From assembly GCA_023415635.1 (NCBI GenBank), contig JAEZJV010000079.1, positions 62,001 through 126,000 of the forward strand: DNA of 64,000 nucleotides. The letters run 5' to 3'. This document shows, piece after piece, positions 34,054 through 43,308 of this stretch. Positions within the stretch are counted from its first letter, which is position 1, and the number at the start of each line of letters is the position of its first letter. The position numbers and the translations under genes were made by a program. This DNA is from Bacillota bacterium (GTDB lineage: Bacteria > Bacillota > Clostridia > Lachnospirales > Lachnospiraceae). The notes beneath the pieces are model-generated. The model made no database searches. It saw only the letters and a program-made list of their open reading frames with translations, and was not told the origin of the DNA.

Positions 34054-34113
34054 AAAAGAGACTGTTGTAAAATTCTAATACTGTTTTATGAGGATTTTGC
34101 AGTAGTCTCTTTT
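34054..34113 (+). terminator. Terminator after MarR gene
   Basis: AAAAGAGACTGTTGTAAAAT (34054-34073) pairs with ATTTTGCAGTAGTCTCTTTT (34094-34113), including G-U pairs, followed by T/A. Shares the TGTTGyAAAA core with hairpins at 16946 and 27098. Confidence 0.75.
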
Positions 34114-34173
34114 GTATATAATAATATAATCCATTACACGATTCATTGCATGCTTCATTAAATGTCTGCAAAG

Positions 34174-34202
34174 CTGACATTTTTGAATATACACATTAAA
34201 AT
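34174..34202 (+). promoter_or_regulatory. Promoter of GH43 gene
   Basis: CTGACA (34174-34179), 17-base spacer, TAAAAT (34197-34202). Short leader; TAGGAG ribosome site before the ATG at 34223. Confidence 0.55.
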
Positions 34203-34222
34203 ACGAATAAGTAGGAGAATTT

Positions 34223-35851
34223 ATGAGAACAAGAGTATCAAATCCAATATTGCCGGGCTTCTACCCCGACCCTTCTATTTGCCGGGTGGGAGATGATTAC
34301 TATATGGTAACCTCAACCTTTGCTTATTTTCCGGGTGTACCAATCTTTCACAGCAGGGATCTGATACATTGGAAACAGATCGGCAATGTTCTTGACAGGG
34401 AGGAACAGCTTGATTTGTCAGGTGTGAAGCATTCAGAGGGTATATTTGCCCCGACAATTCGATATCATAAGGGAACCTTTTATATGATAACCACCAATGT
34501 TACCCATGGTGGGAATTTTATCGTGACAGCCCAAAATCCTGCCGGACCCTGGTCCTATCCGTTCTTTCTTGAGGCGGAGGGAATAGATCCTTCCCTGTTC
34601 TTTGATGACGATGGTAGATGCTACTATACCGGTACAAGACCGCGAAGAGAGAGAGGTATAGAGTCATCAGATGGCTTATGCATTGGAGAAAGTGCTAGAA
34701 TTGCTGTTGATGCTAAGGTTGTATCTGAATATTTTGGAGACAATGAGATATTTTTACAGGAGTTGGATTTACAAAGCATGCGTCTGGTGGGAGATACCTA
34801 TGCGTTATGGTACGGTGCCTTACGAAATGTTGTATGGCCGGAAGGTCCTCATTTATATAAAAAGGATGGAAGATATTATCTTTTGATTGCCGAAGCGGGG
34901 ACTGCACATGAACATGCAGTTACGGTTGCGTCCGGAAGCAGCTTAAAGGAGCCCTTTGAGGGCTATCGTGGTAATCCGATTTTGACACATAGGCATCTCG
35001 GGAAAAAATATCCGATTGTAAATGTGGGTCATGGGGATCTGGTTGAGACTCAAAATGGTGAATGGTATATGGTAGTATTAGCCTCACGCCCCTACGGTGG
35101 TTATTATCGTAACTTGGGCAGAGAGACTTTTCTGGTGCCTGTTACCTGGGAAGATGGCTGGCCGATAGTCAATGCAGGTGTAGGAAGATTAGAGGATACC
35201 GTGTTGGGTCCTGATCTTGAACCTTCTCCGGTGGAGACTGTCCCTGAACGGGAGGAATTTGATGGAGATGAACTACCGCTGCATTTTCTCTGGCTTCGTA
35301 ATCCGAAACGAAAGAATTACAGCTTGTCTGCACGAAAGGGATATTTACGGATGAAGCTGGCTCCGGAGACTATTACCGAGCTGGTCAGCCCGAGTTATGT
35401 CGGTGTCAGGCAGGCGGGTATGAGCTACATATTTGAGACCTGCATGGAGTTTATTCCCCAGAGTAATCAAGAGGAAGCGGGACTGGTGCTTCTACAGAAC
35501 AATGGGTTCCATTATCGATTGATTAGTACGGCAAGAAACAGTATCGGGCTAATAGCGCTTATCCGGTGCTTTGATGGGGAGGAAGAAGTACTTGCTGAGG
35601 TAATGAGTGGTAAGGTGGAACAGAAAGCATTGAGGCTCCGTGTTATTGCGAGGGGACAGGAGCTGCAGTTTGCGTACAGCTATGATGGAAGAAGCTATCA
35701 TATCGTCAAGGCAGAGGTCGATGGTAGGATATTGAGTACGGATGTTGCGGGCGGTTTCGTCGGAACTACCCTGGGATTATACTGTTCTTCGAATGGGATG
35801 AAGAGTGCGAGCTATGCGGATTTTGATTGGCTGGAGTACCGGAATGTCTAA
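34223..35851 (+). CDS. GH43 beta-xylosidase / alpha-L-arabinofuranosidase
   Basis: Releases xylose (and often arabinose) from xylo-oligosaccharides. The 542-residue protein has an N-terminal five-bladed propeller: NPILPGFYPDPSICRVGDDYY contains the general-base Asp in YPDPS, an Asp-rich DPSLFFDDDG holds the pKa-modulating Asp, and WPEGPHLYK carries the acid Glu. A C-terminal concanavalin-like beta-sandwich (about 340-540) completes the typical XynB-like layout. There is no signal peptide, so it works on imported oligosaccharides. Transcribed alone, followed by the first LacI gene after 155 bases. Confidence 0.92.
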   Translation: MRTRVSNPILPGFYPDPSICRVGDDYYMVTSTFAYFPGVPIFHSRDLIHWKQIGNVLDREEQLDLSGVKHSEGIFAPTIRYHKGTFYMITTNVTHGGNFIVTAQNPAGPWSYPFFLEAEGIDPSLFFDDDGRCYYTGTRPRRERGIESSDGLCIGESARIAVDAKVVSEYFGDNEIFLQELDLQSMRLVGDTYALWYGALRNVVWPEGPHLYKKDGRYYLLIAEAGTAHEHAVTVASGSSLKEPFEGYRGNPILTHRHLGKKYPIVNVGHGDLVETQNGEWYMVVLASRPYGGYYRNLGRETFLVPVTWEDGWPIVNAGVGRLEDTVLGPDLEPSPVETVPEREEFDGDELPLHFLWLRNPKRKNYSLSARKGYLRMKLAPETITELVSPSYVGVRQAGMSYIFETCMEFIPQSNQEEAGLVLLQNNGFHYRLISTARNSIGLIALIRCFDGEEEVLAEVMSGKVEQKALRLRVIARGQELQFAYSYDGRSYHIVKAEVDGRILSTDVAGGFVGTTLGLYCSSNGMKSASYADFDWLEYRNV

Positions 35852-35877
35852 TTGGGAAAAGGGCCATTAAATTCTAC

Positions 35878-35905
35878 TTGAAAAATTTTGTAAATTATTT
35901 ATAAT
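35878..35905 (+). promoter_or_regulatory. Promoter of first LacI gene
   Basis: TTGAAA (35878-35883), 16-base spacer, TATAAT (35900-35905); about 100 bases before the TTG start. Confidence 0.55.
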
Positions 35906-36006
35906 AGAATTTAAGTACGATATAGCTAAAGCTCATATGATAATGTTGGAAGAGTATGGCATTCGGTTAATTATAAATATATTACAAGAGGGATAGTGAG
36001 AATAAT

Positions 36007-37008
36007 TTGAAGGCTGGAGTTAAGCTGATAAGTGAGATAACAGGGTATTCTACGGCAACTGTTTCTAATGCTTTAAATATGAAAAAAGGAGTAAGTCCCA
36101 GTACTGCTGAGGATATTTTTCGTGTTGCCCGAGAAATAGGACATCTCGGTACCAGCAAGGTATCAAGAATTAAGCTGCTAATTTATAAAAAGAATGGACT
36201 AATAATCGACGATACCCCGTTCTTTTCTCTATTAATTAATGGATTTGAGCAGGAATGCCGTAAATCCGGGTATGATATGGTAATCAGTAATCTGGATTCC
36301 AGATTACCGGATTATAAAGAGCAGGTAAAGCATGTGATCAATGAACCGGATACTGCCATAGTTCTTTTGGGAACCGAGCTATCGCCGGAAGATTTGGTAC
36401 TCTATAAAGAAGCAAAGAATCCATTTTTACTGCTGGATTACTGGAGCTTTGATATGGATTTTAACGGTGTTGTGATTGATAATGATGATTCCGTAAGGAA
36501 GGCAGTATACCACCTGTATCACAAAGGTCATACAAAAATCGGCTATCTTCAGGGAAAGTTCAGAATATTAGGCTTTAAGCAAAGAGAAGCAGGATATTAC
36601 TCAGCAATGAGGGAGAATGGCTTAACTATACATCCGGAATATATTATTGAGCTTAGTACGACAATGAATGGGGCATATAAGGACATGCTAGAGTATCTGG
36701 AAGGTAAGCCGAAACTTCCGACAGCCTTTTTTGCTGATAATGATATGATTGCACTGGGGGCTATGAAGGCTCTACAAGAGTATGGGTATCGCGTACCAGA
36801 GGATATTTCGATTATTGGATTTGATGACTTGCCGTTTTGCGAGATTTCTTCTCCCAGATTGACAAGCCTACGAGTCCCTAAAGAGGAAATGGGTAAGCTG
36901 GCAGTCAGAAAGATTATAGATATGCTACAAAGAAAAGAGGATGTACGTATCAGAATACAGGTTTGTGCAGAGTTTATCGAGAGGGATAGTGTAAAGAAAC
37001 TTAACTAA
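36007..37008 (+). CDS. LacI-family regulator, paralogue 1
   Basis: A 333-residue repressor with an N-terminal LacI helix-turn-helix (ISEITGYSTATVSNALN, residues 8-24) and a periplasmic-binding-type effector domain (IIGFDDLPFCEISSPRLTSLRVPKEEMG). Starts at TTG 36007 after GAGGGATAGTGAG. It is very similar over its full length to the LacI at 42291; both begin MKAGxKxISEITGYS and both use TTG. The two genes flank the ABC importer and glycosidase, so both probably govern this block in response to the same or a related sugar (inference). A terminator follows at 37025. Confidence 0.92.
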   Translation: MKAGVKLISEITGYSTATVSNALNMKKGVSPSTAEDIFRVAREIGHLGTSKVSRIKLLIYKKNGLIIDDTPFFSLLINGFEQECRKSGYDMVISNLDSRLPDYKEQVKHVINEPDTAIVLLGTELSPEDLVLYKEAKNPFLLLDYWSFDMDFNGVVIDNDDSVRKAVYHLYHKGHTKIGYLQGKFRILGFKQREAGYYSAMRENGLTIHPEYIIELSTTMNGAYKDMLEYLEGKPKLPTAFFADNDMIALGAMKALQEYGYRVPEDISIIGFDDLPFCEISSPRLTSLRVPKEEMGKLAVRKIIDMLQRKEDVRIRIQVCAEFIERDSVKKLN

Positions 37009-37024
37009 ACTATAAGGTGTTTAG

Positions 37025-37060
37025 ATCTCCAACCAGACAATTGTGGTTGGAGATTTTTTT
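37025..37060 (+). terminator. Terminator after first LacI gene
   Basis: ATCTCCAACCA (37025-37035) pairs with TGGTTGGAGAT (37044-37054), then seven T. Strong. Confidence 0.9.
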
Positions 37061-37287
37061 GCTTTTCAGACCCTCTGAGAAGCATGAAAGAATGTTAAAT
37101 ATTATATAAAAATATATAAATTGATTTATATAATAATTTAGAGAGATATACAAATAATGTTGTGAATTGTTTTTATATGTAAAATTTATTTTTGATATAC
37201 TTTTTACAATGTCTCAGTAATATTATGCATTATATATAGATAATGTCATTTAAGAAGTAAAAAATAATAAAAATTATATAAAATCTA
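37061..37287. other. AT-rich upstream region of the sugar importer operon
   Basis: The first part of the 400-base stretch between the LacI terminator and the importer promoter. Very A+T-rich; I see no gene, strong hairpin or clear site here. Confidence 0.4.
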
Positions 37288-37316
37288 TTGAAAAAGAATT
37301 ACATACATGGTATTAT
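37288..37316 (+). promoter_or_regulatory. Promoter of sugar importer operon
   Basis: TTGAAA (37288-37293), 17-base spacer, TATTAT (37311-37316) with extended TGG. Predicted start near 37323, leader about 85 bases. Confidence 0.7.
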
Positions 37317-37321
37317 ACGTG

Positions 37322-37332
37322 TAAACAGTTTA
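37322..37332 (+). promoter_or_regulatory. Candidate repressor operator at the start site
   Basis: Perfect palindrome TAAAC-A-GTTTA overlapping the predicted transcription start of the importer operon. The position suits a LacI repressor, but the sequence is not a classic LacI-family operator, so assignment is inference. AGTTTAC half-site-like sequences also occur in 42190-42240 before the second LacI gene. Confidence 0.4.
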
Positions 37333-37408
37333 TAAAATACAATATAAATATTTAATAATTAATTTAGTAAATTATAAACTGAGGGTGACAATAAAAGGAG
37401 GAATAATT

Positions 37409-38743
37409 ATGAAAACAAGAAAAGTAGTTTCAATGATGTTAGCCTTACTTATGTTGGTTTCAGTGCTATTTGCAGGCTGCGGTACGAAGAAGGAAACATC
37501 AGAACCCAGTAGTGAGAAGCCGGCACAAAGCGAAGTAGCAAGTACACCGGCAGCTGAAGACACCAAAGCATCAGGAGAGAAGACGGAAGTAACATTCTGG
37601 TCTCTGAGTACCAGACAGGACGCAATTAATCCCATTATAGAAGCCTTCAATGCATCAAACGATAAGTATCAGGTAACTGGAGCTTATTTCGACACTGACG
37701 GTATTAAGGATGCATGTAAGGTTGCTGTCTCCTCCGGAACACTTCCTAACATGTGGTTCAACTGGGGTGGTAGTCTTGGTGGTTTCTATGTAGATAATGG
37801 TGTGACCTATGATATGAGCCAGTATGCAAAGGATCATGGTTGGTACGATAGCTTCAACAGAAGTGCTTTAGACCTATGTACCTATGGCGATCATCTTGCC
37901 GGTTATCCGACCAGCTTTAATGTATTAGGTGTATACTACCGTAAGGACATATTTGAGAAATACAATCTTGCTGTTCCTACCACCTTTGAGGAATTTGAGA
38001 AGATATGTGCAACATTAAAGGAAAATGGAATTACTCCAATCTCTACAGCAGGTTTAAATGGATGGCATGTTATGAGATTTGTTGAGCTTATGATTGAGCA
38101 TTATGCAGGTGCTGATTTACATGATGCCATGAATTTCTTCACAGAATCCTATAATAATGATGCGGTTGTGAAGGCGCTGACTAAGTATGAAGAGTTCTGT
38201 GACAAGGGCTATTTCCCGGTTGGCTTTACTACAGCTGACCCTAATGATACTAATATGGCGGTGTTCTCAGGAACAGCTGCTATGGATATCCAGGGACAGT
38301 GGTATGATGGAATGATCGTTCAGAATGAACAGGATATGAATAATTATGGTGTATTTGCATTCCCGTCCGGCGGAACAAATCGTCTTTCTGCTTTTGCTGA
38401 AATGACACAATTCAATGCCAAGAATACACCTGAGGAACTGGAAGCATGTGTAGCGTTTATGGATTATTATTATAGTGATGAGGTTGTGAAGCAATATGCA
38501 GAATACTATAATATGCCGCTTCCAAAGCAGAATGCAGAAATGCCGGAAGGACAGCCTAATGTACCGATTTTAATGAAACTGGGTGAAACCAACGGTACCT
38601 TTACAATTACAGACCAGGCATTCCCTACTGAAGTTGCAGATGTATTGTTTAATGTGCAGGATGCAATTGCTAATAAACAGACAACTCCTGCAGACGGAGC
38701 GAAGAAGATTGCGGATGCAATTGACGCATATAAGAGTAAATAA
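37409..38743 (+). CDS. Sugar ABC transporter substrate-binding lipoprotein
   Basis: Captures an oligosaccharide or sugar outside the cell. The 444-residue family-1 binding protein begins MKTRKVVSMMLALLMLVSVL with lipobox FAGC (Cys at about residue 25) and a Ser/Ala/Glu linker. Mature features include VTFWSLSTRQDAINPIIEAFN and NMWFNWGG. ATG 37409 has AAAGGAGG; the longer upstream frame lacks a signal peptide start. It is followed by a stem-loop (38772-38800) and then two permeases, the standard CUT1 order. No ATPase is present; a shared MsmK-type ATPase elsewhere is likely. Substrate inferred only from context. Confidence 0.93.
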   Translation: MKTRKVVSMMLALLMLVSVLFAGCGTKKETSEPSSEKPAQSEVASTPAAEDTKASGEKTEVTFWSLSTRQDAINPIIEAFNASNDKYQVTGAYFDTDGIKDACKVAVSSGTLPNMWFNWGGSLGGFYVDNGVTYDMSQYAKDHGWYDSFNRSALDLCTYGDHLAGYPTSFNVLGVYYRKDIFEKYNLAVPTTFEEFEKICATLKENGITPISTAGLNGWHVMRFVELMIEHYAGADLHDAMNFFTESYNNDAVVKALTKYEEFCDKGYFPVGFTTADPNDTNMAVFSGTAAMDIQGQWYDGMIVQNEQDMNNYGVFAFPSGGTNRLSAFAEMTQFNAKNTPEELEACVAFMDYYYSDEVVKQYAEYYNMPLPKQNAEMPEGQPNVPILMKLGETNGTFTITDQAFPTEVADVLFNVQDAIANKQTTPADGAKKIADAIDAYKSK

Positions 38744-38771
38744 AGGAGAAAATAATCTTCTTGATTTGAGC

Positions 38772-38800
38772 GAAGCGGGCAATGTTTATTTGTCCGCTTC
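38772..38800 (+). promoter_or_regulatory. Intercistronic stem-loop after binding protein
   Basis: GAAGCGGGCAA (38772-38782) pairs with TTGTCCGCTTC (38790-38800), 11 pairs with one G-U. No T-run. Such loops protect the binding-protein mRNA and make it more abundant than the permease part. Confidence 0.6.
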
Positions 38801-38830
38801 CTTGATAATAAAGATATTGATTGGAGTGGA

Positions 38831-39712
38831 ATGATGAAAAAAAAGAGTCTGAAGGGCTTTGAATGGAGTTCCTATGCGTTTTTACTTCCAGCGGGGATTA
38901 TCTATTTATCGGTAATCGTAATTCCTGTAATCTATTCTCTTTTTATTAGTCTTTTTAAATGGAACGGAATAGCTAAAATGGAGTTTGTCGGTCTGAATAA
39001 CTATATTAGATTATTTACAAAGGATGAGATATTTTCGACGGCGCTAAAGAATAATTTATTATGGATCGTTCTTACAATTTTTATAACGATGACAACTGCA
39101 TTAGGCTTGGCAGTTATGTTGAACAAGCAGTTTAAGGGGCGTACGATATTTAGAGGAATTTTCTATTTTCCATGTGTAATTGCCCCGATTGCAGTCGCCA
39201 TTATCTGGAGATGGATATACAATCCGAATGTGGGCTTTATCAATCAGTTTTTTAAGCTGATCGGAGTTGAGTTCAGTCAGAGCTGGATATCCGATCCGAA
39301 GGTCAGTATCTTTTGCATATTTATCGCTTCCTTATGGCAGACAGTCGGACAGCCCATGATTTTATTCCTGGCCGGATTGCAGAGCGTGTCTGTTGACGTG
39401 CTTGAGGCAGCGACGATAGATGGTGCATCCGGTACGAAAAAATTCCTTTTGGTTACAGTCCCGCTCATGAAAGAGACCTTTGTTATTGTCATTGCGACAC
39501 TGGTTGTGGCAGCGATGAAGGTATATGATATTGTAGCAGGTTTAACTGACGGAGGTCCTAATAATGCGACACAGATGCTATCTACCTATATGTATTCTCA
39601 GACCTTCCAATACAGCAACGTAGGCACAGGAACGGCAGTCGCTTGCATTATGGTATTGATGATGCTGGTGGTTATTATACCTTATATTCTGTTTACGGCA
39701 AAGGAGGATTAG
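38831..39712 (+). CDS. Sugar ABC transporter permease (MalF/UgpA type)
   Basis: A 293-residue CUT1 permease with about six membrane helices. The ATPase-contact EAA loop reads EAATIDGASGTKKFLLVTVPLM (about residues 195-216, quoted as the E-A-A-x3-G-A signature). ATG 38831 has GGAGTGG. Stops 3 bases before the second permease, so they are translationally coupled. Works with the 37409 lipoprotein; partner ATPase not in the window. Confidence 0.93.
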   Translation: MMKKKSLKGFEWSSYAFLLPAGIIYLSVIVIPVIYSLFISLFKWNGIAKMEFVGLNNYIRLFTKDEIFSTALKNNLLWIVLTIFITMTTALGLAVMLNKQFKGRTIFRGIFYFPCVIAPIAVAIIWRWIYNPNVGFINQFFKLIGVEFSQSWISDPKVSIFCIFIASLWQTVGQPMILFLAGLQSVSVDVLEAATIDGASGTKKFLLVTVPLMKETFVIVIATLVVAAMKVYDIVAGLTDGGPNNATQMLSTYMYSQTFQYSNVGTGTAVACIMVLMMLVVIIPYILFTAKED

Positions 39713-39715
39713 GAT

Positions 39716-40555
39716 ATGACTGGAAGACAGATAAAGATTACAAAAAGAATTATGCTATATCTAATTCTCATTATATTTGCCGTGATATGTATTATTCCTA
39801 TGTTTACTCTGTTGGCAACCGCACTGAAAAGTAAAAAAGACTTTTTTAGCGGTATCAGCTTATTCAGTCTGCCTGAGCAAATAGCCTGGAGCAACTTTTC
39901 AAAGGCTATAACAAAGGGAAGACTGCTTACCTACATGAAGAATGATTTAATTATATCTGCACTAAAGGTACCCTTGGGTATTTTTATTGAAGCACTGGCA
40001 GCTTTTGCATTAACCAGATTGAATATCAAGCATAAGACAGGACTGTTCATTTTCTTCCTGATCGGTATGATGCTTCCCATGCAGACAGCTTTGGTACCGA
40101 TTAACGTTATTTACAGTAAGCTAGGCTTAATCAATACTTATTTTGGCCTGTTTTATGTCTATATAGGCTTTGGTATCTCTTACGGAATATTAATTTTGCG
40201 TGGATTTTTCAGGGGAATTCCTAAGGATATCGATGAAGCTGCGCATATTGACGGTTGTACCAAATGGCGATTGTTCTGGAATATCATACTTCCCATTGCG
40301 AAGCCTGCGGTTGCAACTCTTATAATCACAGATTTTTTGGCGACCTGGAATGAGTACCTTCTGGCCAGTGTCATAATTAATGATAATGCGAAAAAGACAG
40401 TCCCTGTTGGTATCATGACCTTCGTTGGCGAGCATGGTACGGATTACGGCTATCTTTGTGCAGGTGTTTTACTATCGGTTATACCGGTTATGTTAATTTA
40501 TCTATTGTTTCAAAGATATTTTGTGGAAGGTATGGCTGGTGCGGTTAAATCCTAG
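39716..40555 (+). CDS. Sugar ABC transporter permease (MalG/UgpE type)
   Basis: The second CUT1 permease: 279 residues, about six helices, with EAA loop EAAHIDGCTKWRLFWNIILP (about residues 178-197). ATG 39716 follows AAGGAGG in the end of the previous gene. It forms the heterodimeric channel with the upstream permease. Followed after 37 bases by the apiosidase-like glycosidase, presumably in the same transcript. Confidence 0.93.
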   Translation: MTGRQIKITKRIMLYLILIIFAVICIIPMFTLLATALKSKKDFFSGISLFSLPEQIAWSNFSKAITKGRLLTYMKNDLIISALKVPLGIFIEALAAFALTRLNIKHKTGLFIFFLIGMMLPMQTALVPINVIYSKLGLINTYFGLFYVYIGFGISYGILILRGFFRGIPKDIDEAAHIDGCTKWRLFWNIILPIAKPAVATLIITDFLATWNEYLLASVIINDNAKKTVPVGIMTFVGEHGTDYGYLCAGVLLSVIPVMLIYLLFQRYFVEGMAGAVKS

Positions 40556-40592
40556 GCCAGCATAATAATATGGCTAAGAAATGGAGGCTGTC

Positions 40593-42134
40593 ATGAAAGA
40601 ATTTACTTATTTAAAAGAGGTTGAGAGATGGTGTATTCAGGAAATCTCCTGCCCCGGGCGTGCAGACGGTAACCCCTTTACAGATTATCAAATTAAAGGT
40701 GTTTTTAAAAGTAAAAATGAAAATATAACTGTAGATGGTTTCTATGACGGAAATGGTATATATAAGGTTCGTTTTATGCCATCCATGGTAGAAGAGTACA
40801 GTTTTGAGATAAGCGGTAACTTCAGTGAGCTGGGTTATACAGGAATATTTTCCGTTATACCTGCTACTAGCAATAATCATGGACCGGTGAGGGTAGCAAA
40901 GCAATTTCATTTTGCTTATGAGGATGGAACCCCATACTATTCCATAGGAACCACATGCTATGTCTGGGAGCTGCAGAGCGAAGAACTCCTGAAGCAGACG
41001 CTAGCGACATTGAAAAACAGTGCATTTAATAAAATCAGATTTTGTATCTTCCCTAAGCATTATGATTATAACTTAAGAGAACCCAGATCCTATCCTTATA
41101 TAGGAACTCCCTGTGACAGTTCGGGACTGACTAAAGATAATTTTATGCAGTATAACGGGAGAGCAGAAGGAAATACATGGGATTTGATGAGCTTCAATGT
41201 GGAGCACTTCAGACACATTGAAAATTGCATCAAAGAGTTAAGAGAGTTATCTATAGAAGCTGACTTAATACTGATGCACCCGTATGACAGATGGGGCTTT
41301 AGTCTTATGACACCTGAGGAGGATGATTTATACTTAAAATACGTTGTTGCGAGATTTGCCGCATATCGTAATGTTTGGTGGTCACTGGCTAATGAATATG
41401 ATTTGATGCCACAGAAATCTTTAGGGGATTGGCAGCGATTTGCACAAATTATCTGTGAAAAAGACCCGTATACCCATTTGAGATCAATCCATAACTGCAG
41501 GCCTTTTTACGATTACTCTCAGTCTTGGGTTACTCATTGCAGCATTCAAAGACAGGATTTGTATAAATCAGCAGAATTGGTAACTGAGTGGCGGGAACGC
41601 TATCAAAAACCGGTTGTACTGGATGAGATTGCGTATGAAGGAAATATCCAGCATGGATGGGGAAATATCAGCGGTAAGGAAATGGTACGCAGATTCTGGG
41701 AGGCTACTTGCCGGGGTGGATATGCAGGTCATGGAGAAACCTACATGAATTCAGATAATATTCTATGGTGGTCCCATGGAGGAGTTTTACATGGTGAGAG
41801 TCCGGAACGGTTCAAATTTTTGCATAAAATACTCAGTGAGACTCCGGGCACAGGTCTTATGCCAATTCGTGCTTCCTGGGACGAGGTAGCTGCCACCGTT
41901 GAAGACACCACGGAGCATATGAAGCAGCTGCATGATTACTATCTGTATTATTACAGCTTTATGAGACCTTCCTTCAGGGAGTTTTATTACGATGACTGCA
42001 GCAGCTTTGAAGTGGAGGTAATAGATACCTGGGAGATGACGATTGAGTATAAGGGAATTTATTCCGGAAAATTCAAAATTGATTTACCTGGGAAAGAATA
42101 TATGGCTATTCGTGTCCGTAAGGTGAAACTGTAA
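40593..42134 (+). CDS. Apiosidase-like GH-A glycosidase (DUF5060-DUF4038-DUF5605)
   Basis: A 513-residue cytosolic glycosidase-like protein. ATG 40593 is used because GGAGG precedes it. N-terminal beta domain (about 5-90, DUF5060-like), TIM-barrel domain (about 95-400, DUF4038 or apiosidase-like catalytic fold) and C-terminal beta domain (about 420-510, DUF5605-like). The barrel shows WWSLANEYD near 265, the clan GH-A N-E pair for acid/base, and VVLDEIAYEG near 345 with a candidate nucleophile Glu. The fold is that of GH140 beta-apiosidases as I recall, but this subgroup is not characterised. No signal peptide, so it acts on imported glycosides. Lies between the importer and the isomerase-kinase-transketolase genes, which suggests it releases the sugar they use. 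Confidence 0.75.
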   Translation: MKEFTYLKEVERWCIQEISCPGRADGNPFTDYQIKGVFKSKNENITVDGFYDGNGIYKVRFMPSMVEEYSFEISGNFSELGYTGIFSVIPATSNNHGPVRVAKQFHFAYEDGTPYYSIGTTCYVWELQSEELLKQTLATLKNSAFNKIRFCIFPKHYDYNLREPRSYPYIGTPCDSSGLTKDNFMQYNGRAEGNTWDLMSFNVEHFRHIENCIKELRELSIEADLILMHPYDRWGFSLMTPEEDDLYLKYVVARFAAYRNVWWSLANEYDLMPQKSLGDWQRFAQIICEKDPYTHLRSIHNCRPFYDYSQSWVTHCSIQRQDLYKSAELVTEWRERYQKPVVLDEIAYEGNIQHGWGNISGKEMVRRFWEATCRGGYAGHGETYMNSDNILWWSHGGVLHGESPERFKFLHKILSETPGTGLMPIRASWDEVAATVEDTTEHMKQLHDYYLYYYSFMRPSFREFYYDDCSSFEVEVIDTWEMTIEYKGIYSGKFKIDLPGKEYMAIRVRKVKL

Positions 42135-42290
42135 TATTTATAATATGAAATTGATTAGTACCGACAAAAGTTAACTATTAAAAAGTTTACCAAGTCACCG
42201 TGAGTGATAAGATCTTTTGCCTCTATAATCAATAGTTTACTTAAAATCAGGTATTTGAAGAGATACCGGTAATACGATTGGAGTACAAAA

Positions 42291-43289
42291 TTGAAGGCGG
42301 GAATTAAGAAAATCAGTGAAATTACTGGATATTCACCAGCAACTGTCTCAAATGCATTGAATCACAAAAAGGGTGTAAGCCAGAAAACCTCGGAGGAAAT
42401 ATTTCGAGTTGCACGAGAAATAGGTTATATAGATTTTGCTATGGTTTCAAAAATCAGGCTGGTGATTTATAAAAAAAATGGCTTAATTATCGATGACACG
42501 CCGTTTTTTTCCTTGCTGATTAATGGTTTTGAACAGGAGTGCCGTAAGTCTGGTTTTGAGATGGTAATCAGTAACCTTGATGCCAGACAATCGGATTATT
42601 TGGAGCATATCAAGCAGATGATCAATGAAACCGATACGGCAATCGTTCTTCTGGGAACGGAGCTGTCCCAGGAGGATATGAGACTGTACAGAGAAGTGAA
42701 ATGCCCCCTGCTGTTACTGGACGGTTGGAGCTTTGACATGGATTTTACCGGTGTATTAATCAACAACTCCGATTCAGTCAGAAAAGCTGTGAATTATCTG
42801 ATCTCCAATAATCATAGAAAAATTGGATATCTAAAGGGAAGCTTTAGAATTTTGGGGTTTAGCCAGAGGGAATCCGGGTATCGTTCAGCAATGAGGAATA
42901 ACGGAATTGAAGTCAATCCTGAGTATGTCATTGACCTTAGTACAACCATGGAGGGCGCATACAAGGATATGCAGGAGCATCTGAAGAAGAAGCCGCCATT
43001 ACCTACAGCATTTTTTGCAGACAACGACATGATAGCGTTGGGAGCCATGAAGGCTTTGCAGGAATATGGTTACCACATACCTGAGGATATCTCCATAATC
43101 GGCTTTGACGACCTGCCCTTTTGTGAAATTTCCTCTCCGAGGTTGACCAGTCTTCGTGTACCAAAACAGGAAATGGGGCAGCTGGCTGTAAAGAAAATCA
43201 TTGACTTAATCAAAGGGAATGATACGGCTCGGACAAAAATTCAGATTTGTACGGAATTTATTGAGAGGGATAGTGTAAGAAAATTATAA
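42291..43289 (+). CDS. LacI-family regulator, paralogue 2
   Basis: A 332-residue LacI protein closely similar to the one at 36007 (same ISEITGYSxATVSNALN helix-turn-helix, same GFDDLPFCEISSPRLTSLRVPK region). Uses TTG 42291, with GGAG 7 bases upstream. Only 19 bases separate it from the isomerase gene, so it is co-transcribed with the sugar catabolic genes and probably autoregulated. The two paralogues may form a pair that tunes uptake and catabolism separately (inference). Confidence 0.92.
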   Translation: MKAGIKKISEITGYSPATVSNALNHKKGVSQKTSEEIFRVAREIGYIDFAMVSKIRLVIYKKNGLIIDDTPFFSLLINGFEQECRKSGFEMVISNLDARQSDYLEHIKQMINETDTAIVLLGTELSQEDMRLYREVKCPLLLLDGWSFDMDFTGVLINNSDSVRKAVNYLISNNHRKIGYLKGSFRILGFSQRESGYRSAMRNNGIEVNPEYVIDLSTTMEGAYKDMQEHLKKKPPLPTAFFADNDMIALGAMKALQEYGYHIPEDISIIGFDDLPFCEISSPRLTSLRVPKQEMGQLAVKKIIDLIKGNDTARTKIQICTEFIERDSVRKL

Positions 43290-43308
43290 ATGACAGGAGG
43301 GAAAAGAA

